Part shown: positions 1-5,885 of the stretch, one piece after another
How positions within the stretch are numbered: the stretch's first letter is position 1
Layout of the letters: each line of letters opens with the position of its first letter
Source: an uncultured Helicobacteraceae bacterium
Lineage (GTDB): Bacteria; Campylobacterota; Campylobacteria; Campylobacterales; Helicobacteraceae
Assembly: GCA_934728205.1 (NCBI GenBank)
Contig: CAKVEH010000040.1
Location: forward strand, 1-9,689
Direction of reading: 5' to 3'
Length of the DNA: 9,689 nt
Position numbers and translations under genes: made by a program
The notes under the pieces: generated by a model
What the model saw: the letters and a program-made list of their open reading frames with translations, nothing else
Told to the model about the DNA's origin: nothing
Database searches by the model: none

Positions 1-24
1 GACTACGAATATGAAGAGGAGTAA
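1..24 (+). CDS. C-terminal tail of an upstream gene (partial)
   Basis: Only the last few codons are in the window. Frame 1 reads DYEYEEE then TAA at 22-24, a short acidic tail. Frame 2 is also open from base 2 and stops at 29-31 (TTNMKRSKA), where its TAA would overlap the A of the next start codon. The two cannot be told apart from so little sequence, and the product is unknown. Either way, an upstream gene on the same strand ends within 10 bases of aguB, so aguB is probably not the first gene of its transcript. Confidence 0.3.
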   Translation, partial: DYEYEEE

Positions 25-30
25 GGCATA

Positions 31-909
31 ATGCTTGTAGGGCTTGTCCAACAATCATTTTTAGATTCTAAAAAACACACAATGCAATTTAGCGCAGAGC
101 AGATTTTCCATCTTGCTAAAAATGGCGCAAAACTTGTGTGTTTGCAGGAGTTGCATTGCACGGAATATTTTTGCCAAAGTGAGGATACGCGATTTTTTGA
201 TTATGCTAATGAATATGAAGCAGATGTGGCATATTTTGCTAATATTGCTAAGCAAGCAGGAGTAGTGCTTGTGGGTTCATTTTTTGAGAAACGCACCGCT
301 GGAATGTATCATAATACCGCAGTGGTGTTTGAAAAAAATGGTGAGATTGCGGGCAAATATCGTAAAATGCACATACCAGATGACCCGCAATTTTATGAAA
401 AGTTTTATTTTACACCGGGCGATTTAGGGTTTAATCCCATTGCTACGAGTGTTGGTAGGCTTGGCGTGCTTGTTTGTTGGGACCAGTGGTTTCCTGAGGC
501 AGCGCGCATTATGGCACTAAAAAGTGCAGATATGCTTATTTATCCCACTGCGATTGGGTGGTTTGATGAGGATAGCGATGAAGAGAAACAACGACAAAGA
601 GAATCTTGGATAGCAGTTATGCGCGGGCATAGTGTGGCAAATGGATTGCCAACTTTGGCGATAAATCGCGTGGGCTTTGAAAAAGATTTGAGTGCAGATT
701 CTAAAGATACGCGAGGAATCCGCTTTTGGGGTTCAAGTTTTGCCTTTGGCGCACAAGGCGAACTTTTAGCCAAAGCCAATGAAGAGCCTCAAAACCTACT
801 TGTTGAGGTTGATTTAGAGCGAAGTGAGCAGGTGCGTAGAATCTGGCCCTTTTTGCGCGATAGGCGAATTGAAAATTATGCAGAGATTTTGGCGCGACTT
901 TGTGATTAA
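31..909 (+). CDS. aguB: N-carbamoylputrescine amidase
   Basis: This is a 292-residue cytosolic carbon-nitrogen hydrolase (nitrilase superfamily). The family member AguB hydrolyses N-carbamoylputrescine to putrescine, CO2 and ammonia, after agmatine deiminase, in the agmatine route to polyamines. The Glu-Lys-Cys catalytic triad is visible: Glu40 in LQELHC, Lys112 in YRKMHIPD and Cys149 in VCWDQWFPEAAR. The last motif is characteristic of the AguB branch and distinguishes it from general amidases or beta-ureidopropionases. Length is normal for the family and the frame is intact to a TAA at 907-909. The ATG at 31 has GAGGAG at 16-21, nine bases upstream. An agmatine deiminase gene would be the expected partner but is not visible here. 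pyrB follows after 64 bases on the same strand. Confidence 0.92.
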   Translation: MLVGLVQQSFLDSKKHTMQFSAEQIFHLAKNGAKLVCLQELHCTEYFCQSEDTRFFDYANEYEADVAYFANIAKQAGVVLVGSFFEKRTAGMYHNTAVVFEKNGEIAGKYRKMHIPDDPQFYEKFYFTPGDLGFNPIATSVGRLGVLVCWDQWFPEAARIMALKSADMLIYPTAIGWFDEDSDEEKQRQRESWIAVMRGHSVANGLPTLAINRVGFEKDLSADSKDTRGIRFWGSSFAFGAQGELLAKANEEPQNLLVEVDLERSEQVRRIWPFLRDRRIENYAEILARLCD

Positions 910-916
910 ATTTTGC

Positions 917-922
917 TAAAAT
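917..922 (+). promoter_or_regulatory. Candidate sigma-70 promoter (-10 box) for pyrB
   Basis: TAAAAT at 917-922 is preceded by TTTTGC, giving the extended form TGC-TAAAAT that is common before genes of Helicobacter and Campylobacter. It lies just after the aguB stop and about 50 bases before pyrB. The same string TAAAATTAGAG recurs before fliE at 9189. No -35 box is evident, which is usual in this phylum. This would let pyrB be transcribed separately from aguB. Confidence 0.4.
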
Positions 923-973
923 TAGAGTGTTATTTTACATTACCCTAAAAAGGGCAAGACAAAAGGAGTAAGA

Positions 974-1942
974 ATGTCAAAGCCCCGCCACCTTATCCGC
1001 ACGAGTGATTTTAGCATTGATGAGATTGTTTATATTTTTAATCGTTCTTTGTATTTTAAAACCCAAATGTTTGGGAAAGATTGCAAAGCCCCGCAAAACT
1101 TTCCGTTGCAATATAAAAATGTTATTACCATTTTTTTTGAGAATTCCACACGCACGCTCTCTAGCTTTGAAGTAGCGGTAAAGAATCTAGGCGGGCAGGT
1201 AATGCGACTTGATGTTTCTAAAAGCTCTACTGCTAAAGGCGAGACTATTTCTGATACTGCCGCGAATCTCAATGCTATGAATCCTAATGCGATTATCATT
1301 CGGCATAAAAATGCTGGTGCGGGGTATTACCTTGTGCGTCAAGTGAATTGTCCTATCATCAATGGAGGCGATGGTGCGCACTCTCACCCCACACAAGCCC
1401 TACTTGATTTACTCACGATTATTGAGCATTTTTTAGAGCCAAAGTATTCACAAGATTCCAAAAAATCACCACAACTCATAAATGATAATATTTTAACATT
1501 ATTACAGGGCAAAAAAGTCGCTATTGTGGGCGATATAATCAACTCGCGCGTAGCAAATAGCAATATTGAGCTTCTCACACGCTTTGGATTAGAAGTGATT
1601 TTGGTCGCACCACCACATTTTTTGCCAAAGACAACTTTGCGCACAAGCAGCGATTTGGCGGAGATTATCCGCGAAGTTGATGTGGTAATGAGCCTGCGCA
1701 CACAGACAGAGCGACACAATCAAGTGATTTATGGCTCACTGAGGGATTATGCAAGTAGATTTTGCATTACAAAGGATCTTCTAGGCGATAATGCGTGTAT
1801 TGTCCTCCACCCGGGACCTGTGCATCGCAATGTGGATATTGATGATGAAGTGCTAAAAGATTCTCGAAGTAAGGTGCTAGAGCAAGTTACAAATGGTGTG
1901 TGTGTGCGAATGGCGACACTTGATTTTCTCATCAATGGCTAG
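974..1942 (+). CDS. pyrB: Aspartate carbamoyltransferase catalytic chain
   Basis: This enzyme of 322 residues joins carbamoyl phosphate and L-aspartate to N-carbamoyl-L-aspartate, the committed step of pyrimidine synthesis. The N-terminal carbamoyl-phosphate domain shows FFENSTRT (54-61), the mobile loop [10 protein letters not shown] (82-91) with Lys88, and HPTQALLDL (138-146). The aspartate domain shows [14 protein letters not shown] (184-197), LRTQTER (241-247) and LHPGPVHR (278-285). These are the ordinary active-site signatures, so it is ATCase and not ornithine carbamoyltransferase. The start is set by AAGGAG at 963-968, five bases before the ATG. One oddity is the polar linker of about 20 residues between the domains (about 156-175, SQDSKKSPQ in its middle), longer than in the E. 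coli chain. No regulatory chain (pyrI) is adjacent. The stop codon lies inside a hairpin. Confidence 0.96.
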   Translation: MSKPRHLIRTSDFSIDEIVYIFNRSLYFKTQMFGKDCKAPQNFPLQYKNVITIFFENSTRTLSSFEVAVKNLGGQVMRLDVSKSSTAKGETISDTAANLNAMNPNAIIIRHKNAGAGYYLVRQVNCPIINGGDGAHSHPTQALLDLLTIIEHFLEPKYSQDSKKSPQLINDNILTLLQGKKVAIVGDIINSRVANSNIELLTRFGLEVILVAPPHFLPKTTLRTSSDLAEIIREVDVVMSLRTQTERHNQVIYGSLRDYASRFCITKDLLGDNACIVLHPGPVHRNVDIDDEVLKDSRSKVLEQVTNGVCVRMATLDFLING

Positions 1943-1980
1943 TGGAAATCTCTAAAGACTTCCACTAGTGTTGTTTTCTT
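1939..1980 (+). terminator. Hairpin terminator after pyrB
   Basis: A perfect 9-base stem, CTAGTGGAA (1939-1947) with TTCCACTAG (1960-1968), encloses a loop that can pair further (TCT 1949-1951 with AGA 1956-1958). The U-rich stretch TGTTGTTTTCTT follows. The stem includes the pyrB TAG. It sits in the 36-base gap between the convergent pyrB and prpD. On the - strand no T-run follows the stem, so it is a convincing terminator mainly for pyrB. Confidence 0.6.
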
Positions 1981-3433
1981 AGAGCACAAACAAATCGCTA
2001 AACTCATGAAAGTTCATATTAAGCAAATGCTTGTCGTTTTCAAACGCGCCCAAAATCCTCGCACATTGCTTTGGCGAAAATCTAGTCGCTAGATTTGCCC
2101 TAAATTTCGCCTCTAGCACGGGGATTCCCTCTTTGCGCCTGCGCTTATGCCCGATGGGGTATTCCACCTCGATTTTCTCTGTCTTAGAGCCATCTTTGAA
2201 AATTACTTGCACCGCGTTTGCAATGCTCCGCTTATCCGCTTCCAAATATTCACGCGTATATCTATCATCGACTTCTACCACCATTTTAGCGCGCAACTCA
2301 TCAATTCGCGTATCGCTAGCGACATTATCCTCATAGTCATCAGCAACTAATCGCCCAAAAATCAGCGGCACAGCCACCATATATTGTATGCAGTGGTCTC
2401 TATCCGCTGGGTTTGCTAGCTCGCCTACTTTGTTGATGATTCTATGTCCAGATTCTTGTGTGGTGATAATGATTTTGTCAATCTCGCTTAGCCTATCTTT
2501 GACTTCGCTATGGAGTTTTATCGCTGCCTCTACGGCAGTTTGAGCGTGAAACTCCGCAGGGAAGCTGATTTTAAACAGCACATTTTCCATTACATAGCTT
2601 CCAAATTCTTGCGGAATGGTGAGCTTTTGTCCTTTCATTTTGACATCATTATATCCCCAGAAGCTCGCAGATAACGCGCTTGGGTAGCCCATTTCGCCCG
2701 TTTTTGCTTTGAGGGCTAAATCCACTCCGCGCGAGCTAGCATCGCCTGCAGCCCAGCTTTTGCGTGAGCCTGTGTTTGGTGCGTGGCGATAAGTGCGCAA
2801 TGCTCCGCCATCGATAAAGGCGTGTGATACAGCATTGCGGATTTCGCTAAAATCACAGCCTAGCAGTTTGGCAGCTACCGCCGTGCTTGCGATACGCACA
2901 AGTAGCACATGGTCAAGCCCCACTTTGTTAAAGCAATTCTCTAACGCCAGCACGCCTTGAATCTCGTGTGCCTTTATCATCGCTTGAAGCACGCAAGACA
3001 CTTTTAACGCCTCCTTGCCATCTGCGATATTTTTGCGACTTACATAGTCCGCCACCGCCCAAATCGCCCCCAAATTATCGCTAGGGTGTCCCCATTCAGC
3101 CGCTAGCCAAGTATCATTAAAATCTAGCCAGCGCACCATTGCCCCGACATTAAACGCCGCACGAATAGGCTCTAATTGATAGCTAGTGCCCGGGATTTTG
3201 CTCCCTAGTGGGCGAAACTCTGCGCCTTCCACGCTTGGTCCTAGCAATTTCGTGCAAGCAGGGTATTTGAGTGCCAAAATCCCACAGCCTATCGTATCCA
3301 TTAGGCAGTATTTTGCCGTCTCTATCGCTACTTCACTCTTTGCCACATATTCATCTGTGTATTTTGCGATTTTACTTAGCAGTTCATCAAACTCAGGTCG
3401 TTTTGCCTCTAGTATTCCCATATCGTTACTCAT
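1979..3433 (-). CDS. prpD: 2-methylcitrate dehydratase
   Basis: PrpD (484 residues; the E. coli protein is about the same length) belongs to the MmgE/PrpD family. It removes water from (2S,3S)-2-methylcitrate to give cis-2-methylaconitate in the methylcitrate cycle of propionate breakdown. The most conserved blocks are all present: RWLDFNDTWLAAEWGHP (101-117), HEIQGVLALEN (156-166), TYRHAPNTGSRKSWAAGDA (214-232), MENVLFKISFPAEFH (282-296) and NPADRDHCIQYM (341-352). It matches recalled E. coli PrpD along its whole length without gaps of note. The first ATG is chosen because AAGGAG (plus-strand 3439-3444) lies five bases upstream; Met5 would be too far away. It is the last gene of the prp cluster, 85 bases after prpC, and converges on pyrB. 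The next step, hydration by an aconitase, must come from elsewhere in the genome. Confidence 0.97.
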   Translation of the reverse strand: MSNDMGILEAKRPEFDELLSKIAKYTDEYVAKSEVAIETAKYCLMDTIGCGILALKYPACTKLLGPSVEGAEFRPLGSKIPGTSYQLEPIRAAFNVGAMVRWLDFNDTWLAAEWGHPSDNLGAIWAVADYVSRKNIADGKEALKVSCVLQAMIKAHEIQGVLALENCFNKVGLDHVLLVRIASTAVAAKLLGCDFSEIRNAVSHAFIDGGALRTYRHAPNTGSRKSWAAGDASSRGVDLALKAKTGEMGYPSALSASFWGYNDVKMKGQKLTIPQEFGSYVMENVLFKISFPAEFHAQTAVEAAIKLHSEVKDRLSEIDKIIITTQESGHRIINKVGELANPADRDHCIQYMVAVPLIFGRLVADDYEDNVASDTRIDELRAKMVVEVDDRYTREYLEADKRSIANAVQVIFKDGSKTEKIEVEYPIGHKRRRKEGIPVLEAKFRANLATRFSPKQCARILGAFENDKHLLNMNFHEFSDLFVL

Positions 3434-3485
3434 TTGTTCTCCTTTGATTTTGGTGTAAGATTTTGTGCGTTTTAACGCGTGGTTT

Positions 3486-3506
3486 TGCCTCTAGATTCTA
3501 GAGGCA
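3486..3506. repeat. Perfect palindrome between prpC and prpD
   Basis: Two 10-base arms, TGCCTCTAGA (3486-3495) and TCTAGAGGCA (3497-3506), flank a single central base. In the prpC-prpD transcript this would fold into a strong hairpin 12 bases after the prpC stop. It is not followed by a T-run on the - strand, so an mRNA-stabilising or processing hairpin is more likely than a terminator. A second small dyad, GCGTT-TT-AACGC (3467-3478), lies between it and the prpD ribosome site. Confidence 0.6.
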
Positions 3507-3518
3507 TTTAGCGACTTA

Positions 3519-4646
3519 CTATCGGTTATGTATCGCCACAAAGTCGCGTGGGGCGACACCGATATACTCACTGCTAGGGCGGATAATCTTATTATTTGCC
3601 CTCTGCTCCTTAATGTGCGCAGTCCAGCCAGAAACCCTGCTCATTATAAAAATAGGCGTGAAATACTCCGTGCGGATTCCCATAAAGTGATACGCAGACG
3701 CGCTATAAAAATCCGCATTTGGAGGTAAGTTTGGCTTTTTTTCTTTCATTAGTGATTCGATTGCCTCGCTTACTTTGTATAAAAGCGTTTCCCCTCCTAG
3801 CTTCTTGCTCCACTCTTTGATGAGTGCGTTTCGCGGGTCGCCCCCTGCGCCATAGATTCTATGTCCAAAGCCCATTAAAAGTTGCTTTGTTTCTAGCTTG
3901 TGATTGACACCTTTTATTGCTTCCTCCACACTTGAAAAGCTCTCAATAAGGTGCATTGCCGCTTCGTTTGCCCCGCCGTGAAGCGGTCCGCGTAATGCAC
4001 CGATTGCCGCACTTACCGCGCTAAAAATATCGCTTCGTGTCGAAGCGCAGATTCTCGCTGTAAAAGTCGAGGCGTTAAACTCGTGCTCAGCATACAGGAT
4101 TAGCGAGCAGTGCATCGCTTTGATAAACTCGCTTGAAGGATTTTGCCCATTTAGCTTTTCTAAAAAATACCCTGCGATAGAATCTTGCGCGCTTGCAAAA
4201 TCTATCTCCTTGCCATTATACGCGTAATTATGCCAAAAGCATAGCACACTAGGCAAAATCCCTAATAAGCGGATAATCTTGCTATCTTGGTCGCTAAAAT
4301 CCTCGCTCTCTGCCTCAAGCGCACCGAGTGTCGCCACCGCGCTTTGCATTAGATTCATAGGATGCACATTTTTAGGAATCTGTTTTAGCACTTCTTTTAG
4401 CTCTTTTGGTAACGCCCTTTGGCTAGCGATTTTGCCTTTATACTCGGCTAGTTGCTTTGCGTTTGGTAGTTCGCCAAACTGCAATAAATACGCCACTTCC
4501 TCAAACTCACAATGATGTGCCAAATCCTCAATCGCGTAGCCATAATAATTTAGCCCATTGCCTAGCCCACAGGTGCATATCGCGCTTTGTCCAGCGATGA
4601 TGCCCGCTAAGCCACCACTTTTTTTACTTGCTTCACTTTGACTCAT
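3519..4646 (-). CDS. prpC: 2-methylcitrate synthase
   Basis: PrpC (375 residues from the chosen start) is a citrate-synthase-fold enzyme that condenses propionyl-CoA with oxaloacetate to 2-methylcitrate. The catalytic triad is visible as His223 in PLHGGANE, His262 in GFGHRIYG and Asp312 in NADFYSA. The block LYAEHEFNASTFTAR (184-198) and the C-terminal EQRANNKIIRPSSEYIG (347-363) are typical of the short 2-methylcitrate synthase type. The full-length citrate synthase of the TCA cycle carries an extra N-terminal region that is absent here. The start is ATG 4646, with AAGGAG (plus-strand 4655-4660) eight bases upstream. The frame stays open to an ATG at 4742, but that stretch encodes a Cys/Lys-rich sequence from intergenic repeats, has no family similarity and lies above the ribosome site. 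Some citrate synthase side activity is usual in this family. Confidence 0.95.
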   Translation of the reverse strand: MSQSEASKKSGGLAGIIAGQSAICTCGLGNGLNYYGYAIEDLAHHCEFEEVAYLLQFGELPNAKQLAEYKGKIASQRALPKELKEVLKQIPKNVHPMNLMQSAVATLGALEAESEDFSDQDSKIIRLLGILPSVLCFWHNYAYNGKEIDFASAQDSIAGYFLEKLNGQNPSSEFIKAMHCSLILYAEHEFNASTFTARICASTRSDIFSAVSAAIGALRGPLHGGANEAAMHLIESFSSVEEAIKGVNHKLETKQLLMGFGHRIYGAGGDPRNALIKEWSKKLGGETLLYKVSEAIESLMKEKKPNLPPNADFYSASAYHFMGIRTEYFTPIFIMSRVSGWTAHIKEQRANNKIIRPSSEYIGVAPRDFVAIHNR

Positions 4647-4654
4647 TATAGTTT

Positions 4655-4660
4655 CTCCTT
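4655..4660 (-). promoter_or_regulatory. Ribosome binding site that fixes the prpC start
   Basis: AAGGAG on the - strand, eight bases before ATG 4646. It shows that the longer in-frame start at 4742 is not used, because that one would place the site inside the coding region. Confidence 0.75.
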
Positions 4661-4688
4661 TTTGTTGGTTTTTGCATTTTGATTCTAC

Positions 4689-4716
4689 ATTACCACGCCC
4701 GCTTTGCTTGCAATGA
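4689..4716. repeat. Intergenic repeat module D (prpB-prpC gap)
   Basis: This module begins ATTACCACGC (4689-4698) and ends TTGCAATGA (4708-4716). The same ends, ATTGCCACGC and CAATGA, bracket module C in the prpE-prpB gap, so D looks like a shorter relative. Read on the - strand it starts TCATTGCAAGCAAAGC, resembling the 'TCATTGCGAGCGAAGC' repeats I recall from many bacterial genomes. It is non-coding. Confidence 0.4.
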
Positions 4717-4734
4717 TAAAACATTGCGCCTGTC

Positions 4735-4769
4735 ATTGCCACGCGGATTTTATATAAATCCGTGGTAAT
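4735..4769. repeat. Inverted repeat, module A (prpB-prpC gap)
   Basis: This 35-base imperfect palindrome runs from ATTGCCACGCGGATTT to AAATCCGTGGTAAT around a short AT spacer. Its 20-base core GCGGATTTTATATAAATCCG (4743-4762) matches module B (5699-5718) at 19 of 20 positions. Both copies are preceded by GTCATTGC and followed by AATCYAAA. It starts eight bases past the prpB stop, so it would form a hairpin in the prp message. Confidence 0.65.
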
Positions 4770-4776
4770 CTAAACC

Positions 4777-5649
4777 CTACTTCTTAAACAACTCATCTAG
4801 CTTATTTTCATACGCATAATAATCTAGCATTGCGTAAAGCTCTTCGCGTGTTTCCATTATGTCAAGGACATCTTTTTGATGTCCATTTGCCAAAATGGAT
4901 TTATACACTTGGTTTGCTGCCTTGCTCATTGCGCGATTTGCCGAGAGGGGATAAAGCACCATTGAGATTCCAGCCCCTTTTAGCTCATCAGCGGTAAAAT
5001 AAGGCGTCTTACCAAATTCTGTGATATTTGCTAGCACAGGGACTTTCACTGCCTTGACAAAGGCAGAGTATTCCTCCAAAGTATGCACTGCTTCGGCAAA
5101 TATCATCTCCGCCCCTGCTTGCGTGTATGCCACTGCGCGTTCTATCGCTTTGTCTTGCCCTTCGATTGCGTGGGCATCTGTGCGAGCCATCACCACAAAT
5201 TCACTATCGATTTTGGCGTCCATCGCGGCTTTGATTCTATCGCACATTTCTTGCGTGCTGACTAGCTCTTTGTTTGGGCGATGTCCGCACCGCTTTTGTG
5301 CGACTTGGTCTTCTATGTGCGTGGCAGCAGCCCCTGCTCTAATTAACTCTTTTATCGTGCGAGCGATATTAAATGCCCCGCCAAAGCCCGTATCACAATC
5401 CACCAACAAAGGCGTATCCACGCACGAGGTGATTCTCCGCACATCGATACAAAAATCCTCTAGCCCCACGATACCTAAATCAGGCAAACCATAACTTACG
5501 CTCGCCACGCCAGAACCTGAAATATAGATTGCTTTATGTCCGATTTTACTCGCTTGCAATGCTGCATAAGCGTTTGGCGTGCCTACGATTAGCAAGGGCG
5601 AATTTTCCTTTAATGCCTGCCTAAATCTTTTTCCTGCTGAAGTTACCAT
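4777..5649 (-). CDS. prpB: 2-methylisocitrate lyase
   Basis: PrpB (290 residues) is a Mg-dependent TIM-barrel lyase of the isocitrate lyase/PEP mutase superfamily. It cleaves 2-methylisocitrate to pyruvate and succinate, the last step of the cycle. The catalytic loop [13 protein letters not shown] (119-131) carries Cys121, and metal-binding acids are in [11 protein letters not shown] (81-91; Asp84 and Asp86). Substrate-side motifs include IYISGSG (41-47), HIEDQV (111-116), [12 protein letters not shown] (208-219) and [10 protein letters not shown] (232-241). The C-terminal tail [12 protein letters not shown] (277-288) also matches PrpB. KRCGH followed by RPNKE favours methylisocitrate lyase over ordinary isocitrate lyase, which is far longer. 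ATG 5649 is supported by AAGGAG (plus-strand 5655-5660) at five bases. It is the second gene of the cluster, separated from prpE by a repeat-filled gap of 236 bases and from prpC by 130. Confidence 0.97.
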   Translation of the reverse strand: MVTSAGKRFRQALKENSPLLIVGTPNAYAALQASKIGHKAIYISGSGVASVSYGLPDLGIVGLEDFCIDVRRITSCVDTPLLVDCDTGFGGAFNIARTIKELIRAGAAATHIEDQVAQKRCGHRPNKELVSTQEMCDRIKAAMDAKIDSEFVVMARTDAHAIEGQDKAIERAVAYTQAGAEMIFAEAVHTLEEYSAFVKAVKVPVLANITEFGKTPYFTADELKGAGISMVLYPLSANRAMSKAANQVYKSILANGHQKDVLDIMETREELYAMLDYYAYENKLDELFKK

Positions 5650-5691
5650 TTTTTCTCCTTTTTAAAATTTAAATTCTTGCAAGTTGCCGTC

Positions 5692-5727
5692 ATTGCGTGC
5701 GGATTTTGTATAAATCCGCACGGCAAT
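5692..5727. repeat. Inverted repeat, module B (prpE-prpB gap)
   Basis: This 36-base palindrome pairs ATTGCGTGCGGATTT with AATCCGCACGGCAAT, with one bulged base around a TGTATA spacer. Its core GCGGATTTTGTATAAATCCG (5699-5718) is the second copy of the module A core, one base different. The compensated changes in the outer arms (GTGCGG with CCGCAC here, CCACG with CGTGG in A) keep the pairing, as expected if the hairpin itself is what is conserved. Confidence 0.65.
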
Positions 5728-5737
5728 CCAAAAATCC

Positions 5738-5820
5738 TTGTCATACTGGGGTTTCGTTAAGAAACCGAAGTGTCTCTTTTTTTTTGTTTTTGAGATATTT
5801 CGCTACGCTCAATATGACAA
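5738..5820. repeat. Composite repeat E bounded by TTGTCATA/TATGACAA
   Basis: Perfect 8-base inverted ends, TTGTCATA (5738-5745) and TATGACAA (5813-5820), enclose a hairpin, GGTTTC (5750-5755) with GAAACC (5761-5766), and a run of nine T (5777-5785). The right part on the - strand reads TTGTCATATTGAGCGTAGCG, similar in style to TCAT-TGAGCGAAGCG repeats I recall from other genomes. No frame of note runs through it. Confidence 0.5.
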
Positions 5821-5830
5821 TAAACAATGT

Positions 5831-5878
5831 ATTGCCACGCTTGCGCAAAACACATTTATGTTTGCGCTCACAATGACA
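5831..5878. repeat. Hairpin repeat, module C (prpE-prpB gap)
   Basis: ATTGCCACGC (5831-5840) opens the module and CAATGACA (5871-5878) closes it. The inner stem pairs GCGCAAAACA (5843-5852) with TGTTTGCGC (5859-5867), with one bulged A and a six-base loop. It lies eight bases past the prpE stop, so in the prp message it would sit directly after prpE. Confidence 0.55.
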
Positions 5879-5885
5879 CAAAATC

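Noticed and set aside
943..954. Small inverted repeat CCCT-AAAA-AGGG before pyrB as an attenuator
   Set aside because: The stem is only four bases and there is no leader peptide or competing hairpin, so there is no support for pyrimidine-type attenuation.
5021..5494. 157-codon open frame opposite prpB
   Set aside because: The protein is Ala/Ser/Ile-rich in the way produced by reading a G+C-rich gene backwards. prpB has full family signatures on the other strand.
5777..5791. T9 run after the GGTTTC/GAAACC hairpin as a + strand terminator
   Set aside because: No + strand gene ends nearby, and the run is 11 bases away from the stem. It is better seen as part of the composite repeat.
4681..5880. 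CRISPR array from the repeated palindromes
   Set aside because: The copies are far apart, separated by whole genes, with no regular spacers, and they differ in length. No cas gene is present.
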